A DNA stretch of 25,678 nt from positions 1 through 25,678 of the forward strand of contig JAITOO010000053.1 in NCBI GenBank assembly GCA_031289875.1, read 5' to 3'. A program made the translations under genes and the position numbers. Origin of the DNA: Flavobacteriaceae bacterium (GTDB taxonomy: Bacteria > Bacteroidota > Bacteroidia > Flavobacteriales > Weeksellaceae). How positions within the stretch are numbered: position 1 is the first letter of the stretch; the number at the start of each line of letters is the position of its first letter. The notes below the pieces were generated by a model. The model saw nothing but the letters and a program-made list of their open reading frames with translations, ran no database searches and was not told where the DNA came from. Below, one piece after another: positions 15,915 to 23,625 of the stretch.

Positions 15915-16985
15915 ATGAAACTGAACTTAGCAGTATTAGCCGGAGACGGCATAGGACCTGAGATTGTAGCTCAGGCATTGGAAGTTACCAAAACCGTTTG
16001 CGCCAAGTACAATCACGAACTTACCTACAAGGAAGCCTTAGTTGGGGCGGTGGCAATTGACAGAACAGGAAATCCGTATCCGCTTGAAACACACGCTTTA
16101 TGTATGGCTTCCGATGCGGTCTTGTTCGGCGCAATCGGCGATCCGAAGTATGACAACAATCCGTCTGCAAAAGTGCGTCCCGAACAGGGTTTACTGAAAA
16201 TGCGCAAAGATTTGGGCTTGTATGCCAATCTCCGTCCGATTAACACTTTTCCGTCCTTGATTCACAAATCGCCTCTGCGCGCCGATTTGGTTGAAGGAGC
16301 GGATTTTATGTGTCTCCGAGAGCTTACGGGCGGGCTGTATTTCGGTCGTCCGCAGGGCAGGAGCGAGGACGGCGATACGGCGTACGACACTTGCGTTTAC
16401 ACGCGTGAAGAAGTCGAAAGGATTGTGCGGCTGGCATATCAGTTGGCAGAACAGCGCAGAAAAAAAGTTACGATAGTAGATAAGGCAAATGTTCTCTGTA
16501 CGTCAAGACTTTGGAGGCAGATTGCACAGGAAATCGAAAAGGAATATCCACATATCGAAACCGAATATATGTTCGTCGATAACGCTGCCATGCAGATTAT
16601 TCAGTTTCCCAAACGTTTTGATGTGCTGGTAACCGAAAATCTGTTCGGCGACATCTTGACCGATGAGGCATCTGTGATTACGGGTTCGCTCGGAATGCTG
16701 CCGTCGGCTTCAATAGGCGTGCATACATCTGTGTTTGAGCCGATTCATGGTTCGTATCCACAGGCTGCGGGGAAAAATATTGCCAATCCGTTAGCAACGA
16801 TTTTGTCCGCTGCGCTGATGTTTGAATATGCTTTCAATCTGAAAGAAGAGGGTGCAGTAATCCGCAAAGCCGTAGATGCTTCTATGGAATCCAAAATCGT
16901 AACCGAAGATATCGTTTCGGGAGGGAAAGCTTATTCTACCTCCGAAGTTGGGGAATGGATTGTGGATTATATCAAAAAAGCCTGA
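15915..16985 (+). CDS. leuB: 3-isopropylmalate dehydrogenase
   Basis: NAD-dependent oxidative decarboxylation of 3-isopropylmalate to 2-oxoisocaproate; LeuB enzymes also turn erythro-3-methylmalate (from citramalate) into 2-oxobutyrate. The 356-aa protein has the N-terminal AGDGIGPEI motif (9-17), [13 protein letters not shown], the [11 protein letters not shown] signature (about 135-145), the catalytic-lysine stretch [10 protein letters not shown] (about 185-194), the metal-binding [12 protein letters not shown] and the NAD-loop [18 protein letters not shown]. It closes the cluster. No clear intrinsic terminator follows in the 221-nt gap to trmB. Confidence 0.95.
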   Translation: MKLNLAVLAGDGIGPEIVAQALEVTKTVCAKYNHELTYKEALVGAVAIDRTGNPYPLETHALCMASDAVLFGAIGDPKYDNNPSAKVRPEQGLLKMRKDLGLYANLRPINTFPSLIHKSPLRADLVEGADFMCLRELTGGLYFGRPQGRSEDGDTAYDTCVYTREEVERIVRLAYQLAEQRRKKVTIVDKANVLCTSRLWRQIAQEIEKEYPHIETEYMFVDNAAMQIIQFPKRFDVLVTENLFGDILTDEASVITGSLGMLPSASIGVHTSVFEPIHGSYPQAAGKNIANPLATILSAALMFEYAFNLKEEGAVIRKAVDASMESKIVTEDIVSGGKAYSTSEVGEWIVDYIKKA

Positions 16986-17166
16986 TAATATGCAAGGATT
17001 AGTTTCTTCCCTTTGAAATATTAACGCAATAGCAGGTTGAAACCCTCAGGTGGGCATTGGAACTCTATTTGGAAAGATTAGAGATTAGAACTTTAGAGTT
17101 TAAAAATACCAAAAATATTTGGGTAATTAATTATTAGAAATCATGTAATTTAAAAGTTTTTTTAGA

Positions 17167-17193
17167 TTGAAAAAATCAAAGTTCGTATTTTTG
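17167..17193 (+). promoter_or_regulatory. Promoter for trmB
   Basis: TATTTTTG (17186-17193) fits the -7 consensus exactly, and TTG at 17167-17169 lies 16 nt upstream, slightly short of the usual spacing. The ATG at 17207 follows 13 nt after the -7 box, so the leader is very short. Confidence 0.55.
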
Positions 17194-17206
17194 CATATAA
17201 ATAATT

Positions 17207-17881
17207 ATGGGAAAAGATAAACTTCGTAAATTTGCCGAAAATAAAACTTTTTGGAACGTTATTCAACCTGAAAGAGAGGAGGTTTTGCACAATTTTTATT
17301 TAAAAGGACGGTGGAAACGTGACTTTTTCAAAAATGAAAATCCGTTGGTTTTGGAGTTGGGCTGCGGCAAGGGCGAATATTCCGTTGGATTGGGTAAACA
17401 TTTTCTTGACAAAAACTTTTTAGGTATTGACATCAAAGGAGCGCGTTTTTGGAGTGGAGCGAAAACCGCTGTGGAAGCCGGAATGCACAATGTCGGCTTT
17501 TTGCGGACACAAATTGAACTGCTTGATTGCCTCTTTGCTGATGAAGAAGTTGATGAAATATGGATTACTTTTCCTGACCCTCAAATCAAATTTAAAAGAG
17601 CAAAACACAGGCTGTTACACCCTTCTTTCTTGGAAAAATACAAGAAAATTTTACACAAATACGGCTGTGTACATTTGAAAACCGACAGCGAATTTTTGCA
17701 TGGTTACGCCAACGGTTTGGCTCAGGCATTGGGTTACAGAGTTTTAGCTTCTCATCATGACATTTATGGCTCTCCGGAATATGAACTTCCGTCTTATGTA
17801 CGGGAAATCAAAACGCATTACGAAAAACTGTTTCTATCTGAAAATAAGCCAATTACGTATTTGAGTTTTCAATTTTCTTAG
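17207..17881 (+). CDS. trmB: tRNA (guanine-N7-)-methyltransferase
   Basis: Methylates G46 in the variable loop of tRNAs using S-adenosylmethionine. The 224-aa protein has the SAM motif ELGCGKGEYS (50-59), GIDIKGAR (73-80), the family-specific WITFPDPQIKFKRAKHR (about 119-135) and the C-terminal TxYE-like THYEKLF. Its last 29 nt overlap the 3' end of purN on the other strand. Length and motifs are complete. Confidence 0.95.
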   Translation: MGKDKLRKFAENKTFWNVIQPEREEVLHNFYLKGRWKRDFFKNENPLVLELGCGKGEYSVGLGKHFLDKNFLGIDIKGARFWSGAKTAVEAGMHNVGFLRTQIELLDCLFADEEVDEIWITFPDPQIKFKRAKHRLLHPSFLEKYKKILHKYGCVHLKTDSEFLHGYANGLAQALGYRVLASHHDIYGSPEYELPSYVREIKTHYEKLFLSENKPITYLSFQFS

Positions 17882-18434
17882 CGATTTTATCAATCGCTTC
17901 GATAAGGATTTTCTGCTCAACTTTCATCACCTTTTGCTGTAAATCGGCAACGGTATCACCCTTTTCGACGGAGAAAGTTCTTTGCACAATGATTTCGCCG
18001 TCGTCCACACCCGAAGTCACAAAATGAACCGTCGCCCCAGAAACGCTTTCTCCCGCTTCCAGAACAGCTTCATGAACCCTTGCACCATACATTCCCATGC
18101 CTCCGAATTTTGGCAAAAGCGAGGGATGAATGTTAATAATTTTCCCTGACCATTTTTCGCAAAATTCTGAGTTTAAAATAGATAGAAATCCTGCCAAAAC
18201 GATTAAACCAATGTCTTGATTTTCCAATAGTTCATCAATTACTTGAGACAGATTTTTGCCTCTTTCCAAGAGAAAAGTTGTGATGCCCTTGTCCAAAGAA
18301 CGTTCCAATGCAAAACAATCTCTGTCTGCGATAACAATTTTAATTTCAGTGTTTTGCAGTTCTCCCGAATCAACGGCATCAATAATTCTCTGCAAGTTAG
18401 TTCCTCCTCCGGAAACAAATACAGCCAAGTTCAT
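17853..18434 (-). CDS. purN: Phosphoribosylglycinamide formyltransferase
   Basis: Purine synthesis step 3: 10-formyltetrahydrofolate-dependent formylation of GAR. From the ATG at complement 18432-18434 the protein has 193 aa. Motifs are VFVSGGGTNLQ (5-15) for phosphate binding, AGFLSIL (81-87), and the catalytic trio N101, H103 (NIHPSLLP) and D144 (SGVDDGE). A TTG three codons upstream is a less likely start. The gene follows the small ORF on the minus strand by 5 nt and overlaps trmB tail to tail. Confidence 0.95.
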   Translation of the reverse strand: MNLAVFVSGGGTNLQRIIDAVDSGELQNTEIKIVIADRDCFALERSLDKGITTFLLERGKNLSQVIDELLENQDIGLIVLAGFLSILNSEFCEKWSGKIINIHPSLLPKFGGMGMYGARVHEAVLEAGESVSGATVHFVTSGVDDGEIIVQRTFSVEKGDTVADLQQKVMKVEQKILIEAIDKIAKKIENSNT

Positions 18435-18439
18435 GATTT

Positions 18440-18586
18440 TCAATTAGATATTATTGTTATAAATAGAGCGGACAAAATGACGGTTTCGTTGAGCGGAATG
18501 CGGTCGCCGTAACGTTTACGAAGTTTTTCCTTGACTTCAGGTATTGGAAAGGCATACATCTGCGCTTTGATATTTTTTGTATTCAT
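18440..18586 (-). CDS. Small unknown protein upstream of purN
   Basis: A 48-aa ORF from ATG (complement of 18584-18586), with peptide start MNTKNIKAQMYAFPIPEVKE, a basic middle (KLRKRYGDR) and a hydrophobic end (TVILSALFITIIS). It stops with TGA only 5 nt before the purN ATG, and a consensus promoter lies 27 nt upstream, so it is the first gene of the purN transcript by position. I do not recognise the family. The frame continues 20 codons further upstream but that part crosses the promoter. It may be a real small protein or a translated leader for purN. Confidence 0.55.
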   Translation of the reverse strand: MNTKNIKAQMYAFPIPEVKEKLRKRYGDRIPLNETVILSALFITIISN

Positions 18587-18610
18587 TTTTAATTTTACTG
18601 TTAAACGCCC

Positions 18611-18641
18611 TTGCAAATATATGATTTCATACGTATTTTTA
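18611..18641 (+). promoter_or_regulatory. Candidate promoter for the glycosyltransferase gene
   Basis: TTG (18611-18613), 20 nt, TATTTTTA (18634-18641), one mismatch from TAnnTTTG. The ATG lies at 18658. It overlaps the minus-strand promoter for the purN transcript, so the two are interleaved. Confidence 0.4.
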
Positions 18642-18647
18642 CACAAA
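18614..18647 (-). promoter_or_regulatory. Promoter for the small ORF and purN
   Basis: On the minus strand TTTG (complement of 18644-18647), 22 nt, TATATTTG (complement of 18614-18621): an exact match to both Bacteroidota elements at the usual spacing. Confidence 0.6.
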
Positions 18648-18657
18648 TTTTTTTTGA

Positions 18658-19515
18658 ATGAAATTTTCTATTTTAACGGCTAATTTTAACAATGGCAAGT
18701 ATTTCAAAGATTGCTTTAAAAGTATTGTTAATCAAACATATCAGGACTTTGAAGTAATCATCGTAGATGATTGTTCTACTGACGATTCTATTCGGCAAAT
18801 TGAATCATTAATCACAAGTGATGAGCGGTTTAAACTATATAAAAATGAAAAAAATTTCGGTGCAGGCTACACGAAAAAAAAATGTGCAGACTTAGCTTCG
18901 GGTGATATTTTGTGCTATTTAGACCCTGATGATGCTCTGATGTCGGAAGCATTAGACATCTGCATGGAAACTTACAAAAAACATCCTGATTCTGTTGCAA
19001 CTCATTCACAATTATACGCTTGCGATGAAAATTTGAATAAAATTCAGATTTTCAAAAGAGCAAAGGCAGTTCCCTTTAACGATAAATATTTTTTTAACAT
19101 AGACAATCGTGTAATGCATTTATTTACCTTTAAATCTGATATTTACAAAAAAATACATTTAGACGAAAATTTATTGAAAGCTGTTGATCAAGATTTATAT
19201 TTAAGAATTTACGAACTGGGAAAATTTTCATTTATTAAAAAACCTATTTATTTGTACCGCATTCATAAGCAAGGGATTTCACAAGGCTCTGAAAAAAAAG
19301 AAAAACTATACGAAGAAAATAACAAAGTTTTATTACAAACTATACGAAGACGGAATATCAGAAAAATAGGTAATGCTTTGATTACCAAAGATAACGAAAA
19401 TAATTTGTATGAAATTATCAGCTATCAACAATCTCGTTTTTTTTATAGACTCAAAAATAAAATTTTAAATTTTCAACCCATAAATGCAATTTTTCGGAGG
19501 AAAAATAAAGGTTAA
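18658..19515 (+). CDS. Family 2 glycosyltransferase (GT-A fold)
   Basis: A 285-aa GT2 enzyme transferring a sugar from a nucleotide sugar to an envelope glycan or lipid; donor and acceptor unknown. N-terminal SILTANFNNGKYFKDCFKSI and NQTYQDFEVIIVDDCSTDDS (about 26-45) are the nucleotide-binding part, and DPDD at 89-92 is the metal-binding DxD. A later KAVDQDLYLRI stretch (about 180) holds the acceptor-side acidic residues (xDQDL, the ED-like motif). The coding sequence looks more AT-rich than its neighbours and has many A-runs, which may mark a gene gained by transfer, as is common for surface-glycan genes. It stands alone, not in a glycan locus. Confidence 0.85.
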   Translation: MKFSILTANFNNGKYFKDCFKSIVNQTYQDFEVIIVDDCSTDDSIRQIESLITSDERFKLYKNEKNFGAGYTKKKCADLASGDILCYLDPDDALMSEALDICMETYKKHPDSVATHSQLYACDENLNKIQIFKRAKAVPFNDKYFFNIDNRVMHLFTFKSDIYKKIHLDENLLKAVDQDLYLRIYELGKFSFIKKPIYLYRIHKQGISQGSEKKEKLYEENNKVLLQTIRRRNIRKIGNALITKDNENNLYEIISYQQSRFFYRLKNKILNFQPINAIFRRKNKG

Positions 19516-19733
19516 ATTTTGATAGTGTTTTACAGAGTAAGCTGTTATGCCACATGTATTTATCTATAGTCCAATAAATTATCTATCTGCAAATAGAAGT
19601 GATGTTCTATGGGTAAGAACTCAATCCTGAGTATACATGAAAATCTATCGAATGTTAAGATTTTCGTTTTTATACATTGCAAAAAATTCGTCCAAAAAAA
19701 ACTTTTCTTTCTATCTTTATCAAATATTTTGAC

Positions 19734-20297
19734 ATGATGAATGAAGAAATTCAAAAAGCCGCAGAAATCCTGAAAAAAGGAGGCGTAATCCTCTACCCGA
19801 CTGACACTATTTGGGGCATCGGTTGCGATGCTGCCAATGAAAAAGCCGTCGAACGAATCTACCAAATCAAACAGAGAAAAGAATCCAAAAGTTTGATAAT
19901 TTTAGTCGAATCCGAACACAGATTGCAAAAATACGTTGATGTTCCACCACTTGCGTGGGATTTAATCGACCTCTCGGAAAAACCGCTGACCATTGTTTAC
20001 GATAATCCTCGAAACCTGCCCGCCAACCTCGTTTCCGCCGACAACACCATCGGAATCAGGCTTACCAAAGACGAATTTTGCCGAAAACTCATCTCCAAGT
20101 TAGGCAACCCTTTGGTTTCCACTTCGGCAAACATCAGCGGAGAATCTCCGCCTGAAAATTTTTCAGCAATTTCGCTTAAAATTTTGGAAGATGTAGATTA
20201 TATAATAAATTTGCGCCGCGAAAATCTTAACAAACAGACCGCATCTTCCGTTATCAAACTATCTATGGGTGGTAAAGTGAAGATAATCAGAGAGTAA
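19734..20297 (+). CDS. L-threonylcarbamoyladenylate synthase (Sua5/YrdC/YciO family)
   Basis: Makes threonylcarbamoyl-AMP from threonine, bicarbonate and ATP for the t6A37 modification of ANN-decoding tRNAs. From ATG at 19734 (19737 is also ATG) the protein has 187 aa. Recognised by AAEILKKGGVILYPTDTIWGIGCDA, RIYQIKQRKESKSLIILV, the NTIGIRL stretch and PLVSTSANISGE. An upstream TTG would extend it by 19 unlikely residues. A 7-nt gap separates it from cca, so both act in tRNA maturation from one transcript. YciO-type paralogues cannot be fully excluded. Confidence 0.9.
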   Translation: MMNEEIQKAAEILKKGGVILYPTDTIWGIGCDAANEKAVERIYQIKQRKESKSLIILVESEHRLQKYVDVPPLAWDLIDLSEKPLTIVYDNPRNLPANLVSADNTIGIRLTKDEFCRKLISKLGNPLVSTSANISGESPPENFSAISLKILEDVDYIINLRRENLNKQTASSVIKLSMGGKVKIIRE

Positions 20298-20304
20298 GAA
20301 TATA

Positions 20305-21723
20305 ATGAATTTAAGCAGAGCAGTAAAAGACCCTATTTTCAAAAGCATTTCCGAGACCGCTTCGGCACGGAAACAGAGCGTATTTGTCATCGGCGGATTC
20401 GTGCGGGATTTCCTGCTGGCGCAAAATTCGCACAAAGACATTGATTTTGTAACTGAAGGAAGCGGGATTGACTTAGCGGCTGCCGTTGCAGAATCTCTAA
20501 AACCCAAACCCAAACTCTCTGTCTTTAAGCGATTTGGAACGGCAATGCTCAAACACAAAGGCAGGGATTTGGAATTTGTCGGAGCGAGAAAGGAAAGCTA
20601 CTCTGCCGACAGCCGAAAACCCTTTGTTGAAGAAGGAACGCTTGAAGACGACCAAAAACGCCGAGATTTTACTATTAACGCTTTGGCTATCAGTCTGAAC
20701 GAAGACCATTTCGGAGAATTGTCAGACCCTTTTGACGGTGTTTCAGATTTAGACAAAAAGCTGATACGCACGCCATTAGATCCCGACATTACTTATTCCG
20801 ACGACCCGCTCCGCATGATTCGGGCAATCCGCTTTGCTACTCAGCTTGGATTTACCATTGAAAATGAATCGTTTGAAGCTATCAAAAGAAATGCTGAACG
20901 TTTCGATATTCTTTCCAAAGAGCGCATCACAGACGAGTTTAACAAAATCATGATGGCTCCCCAACCGAGTGTCGGGCTTAAATTGCTGTACGAAGCCAAA
21001 TTATTGGAACGTTTCTTGCCGGAATTAACAGATTTGCAGGGAATTGAAGAAATCGAAGGCAAAAAGCACAAAGACAATTTTTTCCATACGATTGAAGTAG
21101 TCGATAACATTAGTAAAACAACTGAAAATCTGTGGCTTAGGTGGGCTGCGCTGCTTCATGACATCGGCAAGGCAAAAACTAAAAAATTCGACAAAAACTT
21201 GGGTTGGTCATTCCATTCCCACGAGTTTGTCGGGAGCAAAATGGTCGTCGGGATTTTCAAGAGGCTGCGTCTGTCGCTGGGCGAACCGATGAAATACGTG
21301 CAGAAACTCGTACAGTACAGTTCCCGCCCGATTTCACTCGTTACGGACGATGCTACTGACAGTTCGCTGCGACGGTTGCTGTTCGAGGCGGGCAACGATT
21401 TGGAAGATTTGTTTCTTCTCTGCAAGGCGGACATCACGACGAAAAATGAAAAAAAACAGAAGCAATTCAAGAAAAATTTTGAATATGTTGAGCAAAAAAT
21501 AAAAGAAGTCGAAGAAAAAGACAAAATCCGGAATTTTCAGCCTCCAATTACGGGCAACCACATTATGGATACTTTTGAAATCACGGAAGGACGGCAGATT
21601 GGCATCATCAAAGAAGCCATTAAAGAAGCCATTTTGGACGGAATTATAAAAAATGATTACGAAAATTCTTACAATTTTATGATAGAATTAGGAAAAAAAC
21701 TAAATTTGAAGCAGAAAAATTAA
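20305..21723 (+). CDS. cca: CCA tRNA nucleotidyltransferase with HD domain
   Basis: Adds or repairs the 3' CCA end of tRNAs (or a poly(A)-polymerase-like activity). The 472-aa protein has the class II nucleotidyltransferase head: VIGGFVRDFLL (28-38), metal-binding D45 and D47 (KDIDFV), RRDFTINALA (119-128), and DPLRMIRAIRFA (167-178). An HD domain follows with H261 and the LLHDIGKAK motif (H285-D286). Such a head plus HD layout is standard for Bacteroidota. The 5-nt gap to the next gene indicates an operon. Confidence 0.93.
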   Translation: MNLSRAVKDPIFKSISETASARKQSVFVIGGFVRDFLLAQNSHKDIDFVTEGSGIDLAAAVAESLKPKPKLSVFKRFGTAMLKHKGRDLEFVGARKESYSADSRKPFVEEGTLEDDQKRRDFTINALAISLNEDHFGELSDPFDGVSDLDKKLIRTPLDPDITYSDDPLRMIRAIRFATQLGFTIENESFEAIKRNAERFDILSKERITDEFNKIMMAPQPSVGLKLLYEAKLLERFLPELTDLQGIEEIEGKKHKDNFFHTIEVVDNISKTTENLWLRWAALLHDIGKAKTKKFDKNLGWSFHSHEFVGSKMVVGIFKRLRLSLGEPMKYVQKLVQYSSRPISLVTDDATDSSLRRLLFEAGNDLEDLFLLCKADITTKNEKKQKQFKKNFEYVEQKIKEVEEKDKIRNFQPPITGNHIMDTFEITEGRQIGIIKEAIKEAILDGIIKNDYENSYNFMIELGKKLNLKQKN

Positions 21724-21728
21724 AAACT

Positions 21729-22307
21729 ATGATTTACAAAATTAGGGTAATTCTTGAAACGGAAGATGACGTTTTCAGGGACATAGACGTAAAACAAAAT
21801 CAGACTTTATGGAACTTGCATGAAGGCATCAAAAGCGCATTCAGTCTGAAAGGCGAAGAATTGGCTTCGTTCTACAAATCGAACGCCAAATGGTCGCAGG
21901 GCGAAGAAATTCCGCTGGAAGACATGTCGGACGGCGGCGACGGCGAGACCATGTCCGACGTGTACATCAAAGAAGCCTTTGCCAAAGTCGGAGACAAAAT
22001 GCTTTTCGTGTACGATTTTATGCAAATGTGGTCGTTTTACGTGGAATTGCTGGAAATTATCGACAAAAAACCGATTGGAACGTATCCAAAAACCGTTTAC
22101 CGTTTCGGAAAAATGCCGTTGAAAGCGCCCGACAGGGGATTTTCGTCTGCCGCATCCGCTTCTATAGACGACATTGACGACGTGGATATGGGTGCGCATT
22201 TGAACGGTTTCGACCAAGAAGTAGAGTCTTACGACAACGAAGAAGATGACGAAGACGATTCTTACGACCTCGCCGATGAGCCTTATGAGGAAGAGGACGA
22301 CATCTAA
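21729..22307 (+). CDS. pRiA4b ORF-3-like protein with acidic tail
   Basis: A 192-aa protein of the family named after plasmid pRiA4b ORF-3 (also listed as IS1096 element passenger TnpR). The core (about 1-120) shows YKIRVILETEDDVFRDIDV, TLWNLHEGIKSAF, the DGGDGETMSDVYI stretch and FVYDFMQMWSFYVELL. The last 50 residues are rich in Asp and Glu (for example EEDDEDDSYDLADEPYEEED), probably disordered. The molecular function is not known; the transposon-derived names do not make it a mobile element, and no transposase is near. It is in the sua5-cca operon. Confidence 0.8.
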   Translation: MIYKIRVILETEDDVFRDIDVKQNQTLWNLHEGIKSAFSLKGEELASFYKSNAKWSQGEEIPLEDMSDGGDGETMSDVYIKEAFAKVGDKMLFVYDFMQMWSFYVELLEIIDKKPIGTYPKTVYRFGKMPLKAPDRGFSSAASASIDDIDDVDMGAHLNGFDQEVESYDNEEDDEDDSYDLADEPYEEEDDI

Positions 22308-22323
22308 ATTTTTCTATTTTTTC

Positions 22324-23625
22324 ATGACGAAATTGGGAGGTGAAACAATTAAAAACAAGATTTTTAGTTTTCTGAAAATCTTGTTTCCCTCTAACAAAAC
22401 GGAATCTGTTTTGTTCCTGATTCTCATGATTTTGTATCTTCCGTTGGGAATTTGGCTTTCGTTAAACACAACGGTTATTTATAACAAGAAAATCCCTTGG
22501 GATATCTATTTTAGCTTTGACAACCGTTCGATAATTCTTTCGGGCGGAATGATTGAAAAACACCCGTTTTCAGAATTTTTCATCACGCCTGTTTACAATC
22601 TGGCAGTTTGGGTTTATCAAACCGTTGACGACTTTCGCTTTTTCAGCCTGACGTTCACGGTGTTATGCGCCGTTAATGTATCTTTAGGCATCGTGCTGAT
22701 TTACAAATACTTGAGAAATATCATCAAACTCGAAACAGGAATTTCGCTTTTGATTGTCGTGTTTTACACTTTTTTTTCAACGAACATTCTGTTATCGTTT
22801 ACGCCTGAAACTTACACGTTTACCATTTTTTTGCTCTCGTTTTATGTGTATATTTCTGCTTTGATTTTGAGTCAGGGAAAACGGATTTCTGTTTTTTTTG
22901 CTTCCATCATGGGAATTTTCATCGGCGGAGAAACGATTACCAATCTGCCGAAAACTTTCATTCCGTTTCTGTTTGAAAATAAGAAAATTAATGTCAAATA
23001 TTTTGTCAATCCCATCGTCAAGGCTTTAGTTTCCGCTGCAATTTTCATTTTGCTGTATTTGTGGCGCAGGGATTGGGATTACATGAAAATTATCGTCAAA
23101 TCGACTTCGCAGTACGAGAAATTTTCCAATCCGAAAGGGGATACTTGGTTAGACATGGTTACGACTTATTTTTTCGGTGGGAGTGTGCTTTTTCCATCGT
23201 TCATAGAGCGGAATCTACGGTTTTTCAAAATTCATTATAAAGGACTGTATTTTCAGGTGTATGATAATTTTGTGCAGTATCTATTTGTCTTTTTGATATT
23301 TGCTTTTATGCTTGCCGGTTTGGTTGCTAATCGGAAAAACAAACTGACGTATATTCTCTGGATTTCTTTTCTGCTGGACGTTATCATTCACTGTTTCATG
23401 AAGTTCGGTTTGTGGACTTCTTATCTTTACGGCGGACATTGGGTTTTTGTCGTGCCGCTGCTGACAGGCTGGCTTTTCTTTGCCTGCAAGGAAAATAAAA
23501 TGCTGTACCGCTCTCTGTATCTGCTTTTTAGCGTGATGACTGTTTATTTGATAGTAAACAATCTTTACCGTCTCGCAGATTTTTTAGATTTTGTAAAGGC
23601 TTATTACTTGATTTCCAATACTTAA
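22324..23625 (+). CDS. Polytopic membrane protein (GT-C-like; possibly DUF6080)
   Basis: From ATG at 22324 the protein has 433 aa and about ten hydrophobic segments, the first near residues 25-45 (VLFLILMILYLPLGIWL). Charged or aromatic loop motifs include WDIYFSFDNRSII after the first segment, PETYTFTIFLLSF in the middle and GGHWVFVVPLLTGWLFF near the end. The layout (a large loop after the first membrane segment, then many helices) recalls GT-C lipid-sugar transferases; from memory it may belong to DUF6080, but this is not certain. The frame extends 26 codons upstream into the preceding gene; the chosen start leaves a 16-nt gap. Its stop shares TTAA with that of waaA. Confidence 0.6.
   Translation: MTKLGGETIKNKIFSFLKILFPSNKTESVLFLILMILYLPLGIWLSLNTTVIYNKKIPWDIYFSFDNRSIILSGGMIEKHPFSEFFITPVYNLAVWVYQTVDDFRFFSLTFTVLCAVNVSLGIVLIYKYLRNIIKLETGISLLIVVFYTFFSTNILLSFTPETYTFTIFLLSFYVYISALILSQGKRISVFFASIMGIFIGGETITNLPKTFIPFLFENKKINVKYFVNPIVKALVSAAIFILLYLWRRDWDYMKIIVKSTSQYEKFSNPKGDTWLDMVTTYFFGGSVLFPSFIERNLRFFKIHYKGLYFQVYDNFVQYLFVFLIFAFMLAGLVANRKNKLTYILWISFLLDVIIHCFMKFGLWTSYLYGGHWVFVVPLLTGWLFFACKENKMLYRSLYLLFSVMTVYLIVNNLYRLADFLDFVKAYYLISNT

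Noticed and set aside
21729..22307. Mobile element, because the family is also named IS1096 passenger TnpR
   Set aside because: No transposase, terminal repeat or target duplication is seen, and the gene is tightly packed in a housekeeping operon.
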